Numbered from the stretch's first letter, positions 1 to 10,630 are shown. The stretch: DNA of 64,000 bases from Cryptomeria japonica (GCF_030272615.1 NC_081414.1:822053896-822117895); one strand, 5' to 3'. Numbers and translations: made by a program. Notes: generated from the sequence alone by a model not told the origin.

Positions 1-140
1 ATATCCTGTGTTATGGTTGTATTTCTTTTGTGGGTGAATGCTTTATTCGCATTTTGGTTTGCATGTGTGGTAACCAGTTTGACTGTCAGACTGCTTTACC
101 AGTTAATACTAATTCACCCCCCCCCTCTTAGTATTCATCA
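1..140 (+). repeat. 5' LTR, 3'-terminal part
   Basis: Ends in TTAGTATTCATCA, as does the 3' LTR at 6687. Compared with that LTR it lacks about 38 bases just before the C-run and differs at several single sites, one of them CG versus CA. The C-run is 9 bases (117-125) here and 8 in the 3' LTR. The rest of this LTR is outside the window. Confidence 0.9.
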
Positions 141-156
141 ATTGGTATCAAAGCCT
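141..156 (+). other. Primer binding site (initiator tRNA-Met type)
   Basis: ATTGGTATCAAAGCC directly abuts the LTR end. Plant copia elements usually have TGGTATCAGAGC here, complementary to the 3' end of initiator tRNA-Met. One base differs from that consensus. Confidence 0.85.
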
Positions 157-190
157 ACCTTTCTATAAGTTTAACCACTTTGAAAGAGAT

Positions 191-1483
191 ATGGGGGAAT
201 ACACCTTGAGGGAACTCACTCAATGGCTCACTAAGTCTGAGCAAGCCTATGATGATCTTATGGTCAAATACAAGGCATCTCAAGCAAAAAGAAGAGAACA
301 TGCAGAGAGGCTGATGGAACTATCTGAAAGTAGTTCTGAAGATGAAGCTAACATGGAAGCCATGATTGCTGAAGTCAATAAGCTGAATGATTCAAACTCC
401 AATCCGAGAAAGGAGTTGGAAGGACTGACTATTCAGTTTATTCAAGAGCTTGAGAACTAGAGAAAAGTGGAAGATCTGGTAAAGGACAGAGATCATGAGA
501 TCTCCAAGTTGAAACATGAGATTAGTGCACTAACTGCTCGCCTTCATGAGAGCAGAATGGAAAAAGAAGACATGCAAGGAGAACTGAACATTGCCATCTC
601 TGAAAATGCAAGTCTTATGGAGACAAACATTGCTATTTCCAAAGAACTCTTTGAGTCAAAGGAAATACTTGCTAAGTTTGGCAAAAGTACAGTCAAGCCA
701 GAGCAAAAGCTTGAGTCATCTAAACCGGTAAAGAATACCAATGGTCTTGGTTTTTCTGGACATGAGGAAGGAGAATCCTCAGGAACAAATGTTGAAGCAT
801 CAAAGAAGCAACCGACACTCAAAGGAAAAGGTAAGCAAAAATTAAAACCTGTTTGCTTTAACTGTCTTAAAGAAGGACACACTCCCAATGTATGTAGGAG
901 CAAAGCCTACAATAATTTTCCTTATTTTATCAACAATGTACCTAGATCCAATAAGTTCAATGGTCATTGTTATGCATGCAACAAGTTTGGGCATAGAGCA
1001 TTTGAATGTAGGTCTGTAATGGATAACACTGGAAGATATCCTTAGAGGACCCAAGGAACTGGTCCTAAACCTTTTATGAACCAGAACCATAACTGGTTTA
1101 ATGTCTTCAATCATCAGTTAAGAAGCAGTGGTCATCAAGCAGCAACCGGATGGAGAGAAAGTTGTATGATCTGTCATGGTCATGGTCACACTGTTGCAAC
1201 ATGCAGAAGGAAGAATGGAGACATGTACAATGGACCTTGGAGAGAACCTGGACTTGTTTGCTATCACTGCAACAAACTAGGTCACATTGCAAGATTCTGC
1301 AGAAGCAGAAAAAGTATATTTGATGATATACCGGTCACTCAGGAAGGAGAAATAGATGTTAAAAAAGTTCAAGGGGACATGAAGAAAACATGGAAGAAGA
1401 AACCAATATTGTCGGAAGAGGAACCGGTTTCTGCACCTAGTGTAGAAATATCAGAACTAGCAAATGAAGCCTCAAAGGCTTAG
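191..1483 (+). pseudogene. gag: gag-like protein with four CCHC zinc knuckles, two in-frame stops
   Basis: A single reading frame runs from the ATG at 191 to the TAG ending at 1483, broken only by TAG at 458-460 and 1043-1045. The N-terminal ~200 codons are charged and heptad-like, so probably coiled coil. Four nucleocapsid-type knuckles with CX2CX4HX4C spacing lie at about 854-895 (CFNCLKEGHTPNVC), 968-1009 (CYACNKFGHRAFEC), 1163-1204 (CMICHGHGHTVATC) and 1259-1300 (CYHCNKLGHIARFC). One or two knuckles is usual in plant copia gag, so four is unusual. The role would be binding element RNA in the particle. A similar coiled-coil start is seen at 63726. No protease domain follows. Confidence 0.8.
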
Positions 1484-1910
1484 GGGGAGCAAACGGTGAA
1501 ATGCTTTCGAACCCTTAGTTGACACCGATAAAAGACCTTAACCGGTATGTTATACCTGTTGCTTGGCAGAAGACCAGAAATGGTAAAAAGGCAAATTAGG
1601 GTTTACACCCCAATAGAGGAGCATTAATGATGGTAGGTGAGAGACATGTATAAATGCAATTTTCAAATCATTTCTCACTATTTTTTTTTGAGCAAAGAAA
1701 AGTTTTCAAGTGCAGAGCAAAGAAAAGGCGATTTGAGCTTACATTTCAAGAAATTGGATAACCTTGAAAAGATTCAAATCTAGTTTGCAAGCGGTAGTGG
1801 AGAACTCAAAGCGGTGATTTGGCATCCGACGGAGAGCAAAGTGAAGCAAAATCAGGAAGCCCTAAATTCACATTTGAAAGGTATTTTTTGTGTTCTTGAA
1901 ATACTCTTCA
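1484..1910 (+). other. Spacer between gag and ORF2
   Basis: About 430 bases without a convincing reading frame. It contains the AGGGGGAGC tract after the gag stop and a short duplicated phrase, AGAGCAAAGAAAAG, near 1690-1727. A second promoter, a splice acceptor or an internal ribosome entry for ORF2 could lie here, but I see no decisive signal. Confidence 0.4.
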
Positions 1911-4900
1911 ATGGATTTCACATCTCATACCAGTTGAAGTACATCCATTGAGTCAGAAAGTTTCATTCAGAGGAAGTCCAAGTATAATGCTTTATCACAA
2001 GTTCTAGCTGGAGTCATAGTCGAAGAAGGAATTTCAGATTATATTGATTGCAAAATAGAAGACCTAGGGTCTTTAGCCATTCATACTCAGTTAGGTCTAT
2101 TTTGTAGAAAGGACAAAAGGATCAAACCGAAATTTAGTGTCATAGAGAAGAAGAAATTCCACAACGTTGTATATTTCCTGGAAGACTTCACAGAGGAACA
2201 CATCAGGATCATCTTGAGTAGAGTCCATGGTGACAAGATGTACCTGGAGAGGATGCATGATATCACGCCTCAGGCAATTCATGCAGTCACTGGTTTCTGC
2301 AACACAGGGGAAGTGCCAGCCCTCAGAAAAGTGAGCAAAATAGAAATGACCAAGCTCACTGGTTCAACAAGTGATTCATGGGGCATGACAGTCAATCCTA
2401 TCAAGGATGATCTGGTGAAATACGCATGCATGGTGATTGGATACAAAACATTCTCAGCCAGTAGGATTAATTTTGTATCTGCTGTAGTGATAAATGCTGC
2501 TTACCGAATGATAAAAGAGGATGCATCTTTTGACTTATGCACCAGCATGCAAAGGCAAATCCTGCTAAATCTCAAGGCAATCAAGCAGGACAACTCACTA
2601 AGGTTTAAGTTTGGACAACTACTGGTAGGGTTGTTCTTTTATTTCCAAGGCTACTTTCCGGGTGTAGGAGATGTCCAGTGGTCACCTGACCAACCGGTAA
2701 CCAAGTAGATAAAGGAAAGCGTGCAAACCATTGGAACTGGCTACCCTAAGGTACTGAACAAATACTTTGATGAGTTTAGAAGAAAGATGAGTCAGAGGGT
2801 AAGAATCTCAAGTGACATAGTGAAGAAATACGAAGATGACATCTATTTCACTATTCAAGTGGACAAATGTCTAATGGAGGTTGTTGAGCCTAGAATGGAG
2901 GAAGTGGAGCCTATGGGCTATGAGGTCATGTTTGACATGCTGGAAGGGTATGCTTCAACCCTTATTGCCTCGCCTCTTGATCCAAAGGCTAAGAGGATCG
3001 GAACCTACTTGGAGAGGATCGCATCGGTTGAAGAACCATCAGTGAAGAAGGGAAAAGAACCGACAACTAAGAAAGCTAAGGTAGTGCCTGCAGCATCGAC
3101 ACTGGCTACCACTGCGACTCCAAGAGTGACCAAGCGGTCACCGGCAAAGAAGAAACCAGAGGTAACATCAGCAAAAGTCTTCGAAAGAAAGAGGAAGAAT
3201 AAGGCAAATGAACTGGACTCCAAAGAAACCGAGTTTGATGAACAGCCAAAGAAGGCTAGACAGACCAAGAAGATGAAGAAGAATGAATTGGCAGCATCCG
3301 CACCGGTAAATATAAATATCTCCTCTTACAAACCTTTGACACATTGTCAAAGAACAGTAAAGAATATTAGGAGAAATTTACTTCATGATTTAATAGATTA
3401 TTATGATGAATTCAATAGTGAGGAAAAAGATGAAGTACTACAAGAAATCATTCTTTATTTATGTAAAAATGACCAGTCACCATCAGAGATTAAATCTCGG
3501 ATGCTAGATTCATTATTTAAATTATTGGATAATAAATGGTGCATTGTCATTGAAAAGGATCAAGAGATTAGGGAGAAAGTTTTTGCACAGTACTTCCCTG
3601 AACTCTCAGTTGTTGGAGGGGAGAGTTGATGATGTAGAAAAAGATACACATCAGCACATGGCCCATGCTATCAGCTCTCACAAAGCATGAATGGCCAACC
3701 TCCAAGTGGAAAAGGAACTGGTTATTTCCAAACTGGATGAGGTTTTTGATGAGGAAGGAAACCTGGTGGAAGAACCAATCGACACCATAGATGTCGATGC
3801 CCTGGATGTAGAAGATGTCACTCAGGACATACCTTCTGAGGGAACTGAATAGGGGCAACAGGCTGATCAGGGTGGTGAACAAGCTATGGACACACAGCAA
3901 GCGACAAAAGAACAGGAAGAGAAAAGGAAGAAGGATGAAGATGAGAAACAGAGGAAAGAGGAAGAGAAGAGAAAAGAGGAAGAGGAGAAATGGAAAGATG
4001 AAGAAAAGAAGAAGCAAGAAGATGATAGGAAAAAGAAAGAAGAAGAAGATAAGGAAGAAAAGAGAAAGAAGGAAGAAGAGGAGAAGAAAAAGAAGGAAGC
4101 AGAAGAGAAGAAGAAGAAGGAAGTAGAGGAGAAGAAGAAGAAGGAAGAGGAAGAACAAAAGAAGAAGGAAGCGAAAGAGAAGAAGAAGAAGGAAGAGGAG
4201 GAACAAAAGAAGAAGGTAGAAGCAGAGCAAAAGCAGAAAGAAGAAGAAGACAAGAAGAAGATGGAAGAGGAAGAAAAGAAACAGAGAGAGGAGAAAGAAA
4301 AGGAAGAGAAGGAGAAGAAAATGAAGGAAGAAGAAGACAAGACCATTGAAGCAATGAAGACCACACAGATGGAAACTCCTAAGGCAATCGGTAGCCAAGC
4401 CAAACTGGCTGCTATCTCGAGCCCCATTGATCTCTAATCTACAAGTGAGTCTGACCTTATGTAGAGCATCAAGGTTTCCCAAGAGCGCCTTGAAGGCATT
4501 CGAAGGAAAAGAGAACAAGATATTATTCAGGCGGCTGTAGACACACTTACCAGTTTAATCCCCAGTACTAATCTTCCTGACACTGATTCATCACTAGCAC
4601 AATTCAAACTTTTGTGTACTATAGTGGATTATTAGGTGCAGAGTCTAGAAGAAGCAGCAGAGGCCAATGTAAAGAAAGAGCACCAAAAGGCTCTTAATGT
4701 TGCTCTAGTGAAGAAGTTGAATGAGCTTAGGACTGAACTGCTAAAGAATCAAAAGGACATAAGGAATGCCTTGGATGACGGAAACTTGCTACTCAGCAAA
4801 ATCTATCAACCTCATCTATTCTATGATGATGTGCTAGCCAAGAAGCAATAGCTTCAAACAGACTTACAGTCCTACTTGGGCACATTCAAGACTCCTTACG

Positions 4901-5235
4901 ACTCCTTTACAGCATATGGGCAAACCATTCACCAGTTCCAGATCCAGTTAGCCAAGATGGAGCAAGAGATCAGCACAAGGTCTAGGGATTTGCAGGAGCT
5001 TCAACTAGTATTACTTCCATGACTACAAATTCTTCAGAAGTGTTACCTAAACCTAGATGCCCTGACAGTCACAGAAGAACTAAGCACAATAGATGCCATG
5101 GAGGAATAGGTATCATAGATGCAAACACAGAAGGAAGTGGCAACCTCCATAGTTGAGTCCTGGTCCCTTTCCATGAAACAATTTTTGCAGGACTATAAAG
5201 CGGTTTTTAACAAGTATTATTCATTATTGTCATAA
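1911..5235 (+). pseudogene. ORF2: long unknown retroelement protein, decayed
   Basis: Protein-like sequence runs from the ATG at 1911 to TAA at 5233. It uses one frame to about 3620 and, after a single shift near the G-rich stretch at 3617-3626, one other frame to the end: about 1,100 codons in all. In-frame stops are TGA 1935, TAG 2706, TGA 3688, TAG 3850, TAA 4435, TAG 4462, TAG 4633, TAG 4849, TGA 5020, TAG 5107 and TAG 5116. The N-terminal ~450 codons look globular with hydrophobic helices near 2420-2660. The middle (about 3900-4360) is almost pure Lys/Glu. The C-terminus is rich in Gln, Leu and Glu and probably coiled coil. I do not recognise the family. Its N-terminal part is only loosely reminiscent of plant transposon-associated domains such as Transposase_32. 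No polymerase, nuclease or protease motif is present. Confidence 0.65.
3898..4360 (+). repeat. Lys/Glu-codon low-complexity tract inside ORF2
   Basis: A purine-only-like strand made of GAA, GAG, AAG and AAA codons in imperfect tandem, with phrases such as GAGAAGAAGAAGAAGGAAG repeated. It reads as a charged single alpha helix or coiled coil. Leu/Phe/Ser-rich reading frames on the other strand are by-products of this composition. Confidence 0.9.
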
Positions 5236-5593
5236 ACTCTTATATATATATATATATGGAAATAGGTTTTTCAGTGGTACTTTGTCATTGTTGGCAAAGG
5301 GGGAGAATTATATCTGGTTTTTGGTTTTAAAATTTTGAAATTTTGATATATTAGGGGAGAAGTATATTAGAGGGAGAAGTATCTGTTTTGAAATCTTAAT
5401 ATATGATGTGCTATATGTTATATTCTCTGATGATTATGTTCTGAATGCACAATTACTATACACTCTATTGATTAAGGGATAGTGTATATTCTTAGGGGGA
5501 GCAATTTTGTTAATGGCCAGTTTTTGTTGTAAAACACTTAGATGTCAAAATTTTACTTTCCTAAGTGTTGCCATCAATGCCAAAGGGGGAGAT
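5236..5593 (+). promoter_or_regulatory. 3' untranslated region with repeated polypurine tracts
   Basis: The tract that primes plus-strand DNA is AAAGGGGGAGATTG, adjoining the 3' LTR. An almost identical tract, GGCAAAGGGGGAGAAT, lies about 290 bases upstream at 5293-5307, with a third AGGGGGAGC near 5496. A TA dinucleotide run occurs at about 5240-5258. The same double-tract layout occurs in the copia elements at 14971-15114 and 50294-50461. Confidence 0.7.
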
Positions 5594-6687
5594 TGTTGGC
5601 ATTTTTGATGATTATGTTGTGATTGTCATTGATGGACACACACTTGTATTGAGATCCCCTTTATATGTATGAGCTTGTGCTCAACCGGTATTTGTTGCAA
5701 CTGGTATGTTGTATACTAGTCTCTAGACTAGTGATTTTGCAGAATGTGTTTCCCGGTCTGAAGTGGCATGTCGACCCCAAGAGGTTCACAGATCACAAGT
5801 GGTACGAGGGAGCAAAGCGGCACAACACATTCTTACTAGTCTTCATTTGTGACAAACCAGCAACCAGTATTTTGTATGAATCGGTAATACTCTGTGATGA
5901 GTTACCAACTGGCATTTTGTGATGAGTTACCAATCCACTGATTGTTTGACAGTGCCGACACATTGATGGTGATTCTTGTGTTGTGCTACTAAGTATGTCT
6001 AGATTCATTGAACCTAGGAAATTGTAATGTAATCCTATTGGACCGACATGAAATTAGATTCCTTTAAAAGGACATCATGTCTAGGGTTTTAAGTTGTTGC
6101 TGAAAGGGTTAATGTTGAGCTAGGGTTTGAGGTGGAAGTTGAGTTGTTGTGAGAACGATCTTATTTGAGAAGATTACGTTGTAACTATGAGAGAGAGACA
6201 GAGAGAAGACTAAAGTAATGCTGGAATGCATTAGCTATGAGCAATACTGGATCTAACCAAGCAGTTTGTGCTATTAGATAGATCAAACACTTGTTGATTA
6301 CTCACATCTTTGACATGTGAATCTAAAATCCTCTAACAAGGTATTCTTTAATCGGACTTATCTCCTAACAGAGATTGAGATTCCTAACAGGATTTGTTCT
6401 GGTGAAGAACATTGTAAGACCTTAACCGGTCTGGTTTCTATTCTACAGATAGTGATTTGTGAGTTCCATCTCACCCTGGTTTTTCCTAATTGGGTTTCCA
6501 CGTCAAATATCCTTTGTTATGGTTGTATTTCTTTTGTGGGTGAATGCTTTATTCACATTTTGGTTTGCATGTGTGGTAATCGGTTTGACTGTCAGACTGC
6601 TTTACCGGTTTATCTTTAGACTGTGTAAGTGTTTTTGTACAATAGTTTTTGGCATACTAAGTCACCCCCCCCTCTTAGTATTCATCA
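5594..6687 (+). repeat. 3' LTR
   Basis: Starts TGTTGGCATTTTTG (or at 5597, TGGCATTT, by analogy with the element at 13409) and ends TATTCATCA. It directly follows the polypurine tract and shares its last ~180 bases with the window start. CTTTAAAAGG near 6062 is a weak TATA candidate. The C-run at 6665-6672 precedes the conserved end TCTTAGTATTCATCA. A small open frame at 6317-6619 lies wholly in the LTR and has no coding look. Confidence 0.88.
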
Positions 6688-7253
6688 GTAAATCCTAACC
6701 CTAACCCTAAACCTAAACCTAAACAATACGTAAGCCCTACCATGATCGTAATCCTAACTATAAACCATATCTCAAACCATAACCCTAATACTAACCATGA
6801 TTCGTGCCCTAACCCTAAGCATAATCATAAGCTCTAATCTTATCCATAATCCTAACAATAACCCTAATCATGATATAAATTCTAATCATAACCCTAACTC
6901 TAAATTTAACCCTGATATGAACCCTAACATTAATCCTAACACTAACACTAACCCTTAACCCTAACCCTAACCATGATGTAAACCCTAACACTAGCCATAA
7001 TTCTAACAATAACTGTAATCTTAATCTTAACCATAATCCTAAACCTAACACTAACGCTAACCCTAACCCAACCCCAACCATGATGTAACCTCTACCCCTA
7101 GCCATAATCCTAACAATAATCCTAACTCCTAAACCTAACCATAATTCTAAACCTAAACCAAACCCTAAACTTGATGCGGAACCTAACCATGATATAAACA
7201 CTAATCGTATTGCTAACAATGATGTAAACCTTAACCTTGACCATAATACTAAT
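6688..7253. repeat. Interstitial telomere-like array, copy 1
   Basis: Degenerate CCCTAA/CCTAAA units on this strand, interspersed with recurring longer words such as CCATGATGTAAACCCTAAC. It is too diverged and interrupted to be a working telomere. It aligns by eye, base after base, with 32571-33070. A G-rich open frame on the minus strand across 6815-7219 is only a by-product of the repeat. Confidence 0.9.
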
Positions 7254-9120
7254 TATTTAATAGAGTTTTATATTGCCATTGAATAAATTTGAATATATCT
7301 TACATTTGAGCATATGCTTTAATCTTGCAAGATATATATTATTATAAATATTCTAAATGGATATATTAAATTTCATATATCTTTGCATAAAAATATAATA
7401 ATATTATAATATAATTTAATATAATAAAAGGATAGTATATAATTATATATTGATTTATTTTGTGTTTTCCATGTCGTGTTGCACGATAGCCACTAGCATA
7501 TATATCTTAAATTTTAATTTAATTCATATAAAATACGCCGAGAGATATCCTTCTTTAGGTGCCTAATTTTAATCAATTTTATACTCTAAAGTCAAATAGA
7601 TGCCTTGAGAATGATATCTCTCGGTGTATTTAATATAGATTAAATTATAACTTAAGATATATATGCTAGTATATAATGTAATCTCCCCTCGTTAACTTTT
7701 CAGCTCACATTGCCATTGCTATGGCTTGGTGTTATAGAGAGAATGAGAAAAGGATAAAGAGGTATATTTTTGGATGTAAATAAGTGTTGCTTCATATTTT
7801 GTTATAATAACTTATATTATAAAAGTATTTATTATCTAAGAATATTGTTCGATAGCTAATAGTTATCTATAAATAAATTTATCTTATTTGAGTAGTGTAA
7901 TAATTTGATCTTTTGATGATTATATTAGAAGAACGATTTCAAATATATTGAAAAATATTTAGGATAATTATTTTAAAAATATAAAAAATTCAATTTAAGT
8001 ATTAACAACAAAAGTTTAATTTTTTATAGAAATATATAATAATTTGAAAATAATGGATACATTGGTTTTTTGTCAAACTGATTAACAAAATTGCAATATC
8101 TTGTGTTTAATAAAAAAATGTCGATAAAGATATTAAAAAATACAACCACAAAATATATTATAATAACACGAAAATACATAGTTTTTATAAGAATTATGGA
8201 CCCATTTAGTTCTATGGTCTAATAAAACACTAAAGATCAAGAAAAATCAATGACTTTTCTTATTCAATTAATTTCTTGTGAATCCATATGTTCCCATTGA
8301 AGAGGAGAATTTACAAGCTAAAAGGATGGTCATGACTTGAGTTAATTTTTTTTTTTTAAGTAAAAAATGATTATGACAAAGAAGTTTCATTATTTTTTTG
8401 TGGAATACTGAGATAATTTATAGTCTGGTTTTATTTTGGTATTTTGAGAGTATTTTTGATGTATGTGGTTCGTAAAAAGACAAGACTTAATAACCTTTGA
8501 ATTCTATCTTGAATTGAGAGACATACTTGCGAGTGGTCAATGAGTAAAATTAGAACAATTATAATGAAAAATAGAGAGTAGGTCAATATAAATCATTGAG
8601 ATATGTAACTAAAAATTTCTTCATATTCAAAATTATAAATTTTATAAATTAATTTTCAAAATAATTTTAAGTATAAAACACAATTTTGATCTTAAAAAGT
8701 TGTACATTTAATATATAAAAATAAAAAGATAAATTGTATCTTCTTTACTATTATAACAAATATTGCCAAAAGACAACCATTAGTATGTTGAAGTCGCTGT
8801 AAAGACTTGTGATAATAACAATCTTCTATACTACCAAATGAATTTCCACACATAGGAGAAGCAAGAAAGAATGCTGAATTATTGGATTTAAAGTAGAGGT
8901 GGGACAATACATGTTCATAGAAATACAAACAAACCAAAAAGCATTATAATTGATTCCACTTTACCTACAATCACTGTCAAAATGCAGTTAAAGGACCCAA
9001 GCAAAGAATTTTCAGTTTTCCTAGATTCTTTGACCACGAGCATATAGGGTGGTAACTACTGATAGAAAATTCTCAGCGTGTATGAAAATGATACTCCTAG
9101 TGATGATGTAGTAGTAGACT
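7254..9120. repeat. AT-rich module duplicated at 33076-35040, copy 1
   Basis: No credible gene. The whole stretch matches 33076-35040 with small indels, including the phrases GTGTTTTCCATGTC, TGGCTTGGTGTTATAGAG and TAGTGATGATGTAGTAGTAGAC. The last 40 bases may be a host exon relic, since the matching segment in the other copy follows a TTTTCAG acceptor. With the telomere-like array it forms one composite duplicated unit of about 2.4 kb. Confidence 0.8.
7490..7664. repeat. Long imperfect hairpin (MITE-like foldback), copy 1
   Basis: The left arm starts ACTAGCATATATATCTTAA and the right arm ends TTAAGATATATATGCTAGT, its reverse complement. Arms of about 75 bases enclose a loop around TTTTATACTCTAAAGTC. 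The inner arms contain CCGAGAGATATC and GATATCTCTCGG. There is no coding capacity. The outer ends could be the terminal inverted repeats of a small DNA element. The same hairpin is at 33313-33488. Confidence 0.75.
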
Positions 9121-9969
9121 GAATATTTTTTATTTTTTAATTTTAAAGTCGTCGATAAAAACTTCTTTATTCTTTTATTAGATTATTTACAATTTATTAT
9201 ATAGATTATAAACTATAGATTATCAAAATATTAAACATTTGATATAGAGGATGAAAATATTATATTTTTAATTTATTTTGATTTTAAGTGATATCGGTAT
9301 TAGGGAGTCATATTTCATATATTGATTAGAAAGAGATAAGAGTACAAAGTACAAAATGACAACTTCATGGGAGTGCCTAAAAGTTCTTTGAAACTTATAT
9401 GCCTTATGCATATTTGATGCATTATCTCAATAGAAAACTACATGAAATTTCATAACTATTTAAAGCATTTTCTTAAAGCACTTTCTAGGTAAAAAGTGTA
9501 TATTTTAGAACATAGTCCACTAAACCCACCTCTTCAAAAGAGTGTTTTAAATCCATCATTCTTTTGTTTACTTTAAGCAAACCAATACTTTTCTCACTTA
9601 GATCAAATAGCATTAAATTCCCTACCTAGAATGAAGATTTTGTTATGAAGTACTTTCAATCTAGAGCTGATGGCAATCCAAACCTCCTACTTGTATATTG
9701 TTTTAATTAGTTCGTATCTGCATTGCCGTCCAAGGGAGTCACTCACTCCCTTGAATCTCAACATATATTGTTAATTCTTGTCAGGCATTTCTCTTTTGCT
9801 TCTTCCTCCTTCTATTTATTTATCTTCCTACCATGACTATTCTATTTTCTATATTTCTTTAGAGGCCTTGCTACAAGTGACTGTTACTTCTTATTTTTGT
9901 GATTCCAAGGTCATCAATATTAGAGAGATCCCTATCCAATTTAAATCCTTCTAACTCTGTTTTTCTTTC
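9121..9969. other. AT-rich intergenic DNA
   Basis: No gene seen. A short perfect hairpin, CAAGGGAGT-CACTC-ACTCCCTTG, lies at about 9731-9753. A pyrimidine-rich stretch follows at 9780-9860. Confidence 0.5.
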
Positions 9970-10630
9970 TTTTTATCTCTCTGAGTAATTCCTTACATCC
10001 CTAATTTGGTCTATCTCAATCTGTGTTTCTTGTGGCCCAATTGCCATCCTTTGTTCCTTATGTAGACTACATTCCATGTTTGTCCTTGAGAGCCAAAACT
10101 CAATGTAAACCTCGTTTTCCCTAGATGTTACTTCCTTTAGCTCGATACTAGGGGGAGAGAGACCTGCCCTCTCCAAACATTCCCACTAGATCCAAAGATA
10201 TCTTAGGGGATATAGAAACCTTCTCCTTGACAATCCCAAGATAGAGAGATCTACTTGTAAAATCTTTCACTAGTTTCTGGCCTAAATTTATTGCTATGGC
10301 ATTATCTTACCTATTGTCTACCTACTACTTGGGAACCCATGTTTTGGGTTGTGACCTAAGACACTTTGATTTGAAATGTTTACTGCTAAAACATCTTAAG
10401 CAAAATAATCTCCTACCATCAATTTCTATTGTATTCTCCCATATCCCCAAATCAGGACAACCATATGACATTTAGAATAGAATCAATGAAGATCATTTTG
10501 ACTCAAACATATAGTGCTAAGTTACCTTTCCCCATAATGAAGCCTTGGACAAGCTCTAGTCTTGAACCAATCAATTGGAGATAATTGTCCAAGCAATATT
10601 TGAATGGTACGCTATAGAAACTGTGAAACA
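9970..10630 (-). pseudogene. Probable LINE ORF1 remnant with one CCHC knuckle
   Basis: On the minus strand, 10402 to 10361 encodes CLRCFSSKHFKSKC, an exact CX2CX4HX4C zinc knuckle. Upstream lies a Trp- and Leu-rich stretch containing an IEIDG phrase. Downstream comes a polar region ending in an open frame at 10176-9973. Plant LINE ORF1 proteins typically have a DUF4283-like domain followed by such a knuckle. No reverse transcriptase follows, and stops and frameshifts are frequent. A gag fragment from another element is the alternative. Confidence 0.4.

Larger units (their letters stand above)
1..6687 (+). mobile_element. Non-autonomous copia-type LTR retrotransposon (gag plus unknown ORF2, no pol)
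   Basis: The window opens inside the 5' LTR; positions 1-140 match 6507-6687 of the 3' LTR. A primer binding site follows at once, then a gag frame (191-1483), a spacer, a very long second frame (1911-5235), a polypurine tract and the 3' LTR. No protease, integrase, reverse transcriptase or RNase H motif is visible anywhere, so the element would need enzymes from elsewhere. The LTR termini and the purine tract closely resemble the autonomous copia element at 13409-20978, a candidate helper type. The layout fits the TR-GAG/LARD class of plant elements. It lies in telomere-like repeats, and the last 3' LTR base is followed by GTAAA. Both frames are broken by stops, so this copy is dead. Confidence 0.85.

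Noticed and set aside
3568..4518. Long Leu/Phe/Ser-rich minus-strand frames that look like membrane proteins
   Set aside because: They are the complement of the Lys/Glu tract of ORF2; three overlapping frames are open at once because of composition.
191..5235. TAG read as a sense codon, given how many in-frame TAGs there are
   Set aside because: Stops also include TGA, TAA and a frameshift, and sibling elements show intact codons at such sites; deamination decay is the simpler explanation.
6815..7219. Gly/Leu/Val-rich minus-strand open frame, with similar ones at 29778, 31640 and 32685
   Set aside because: They are translations of the TTAGGG-type strand of degenerate telomere-like arrays; no start context or domain.
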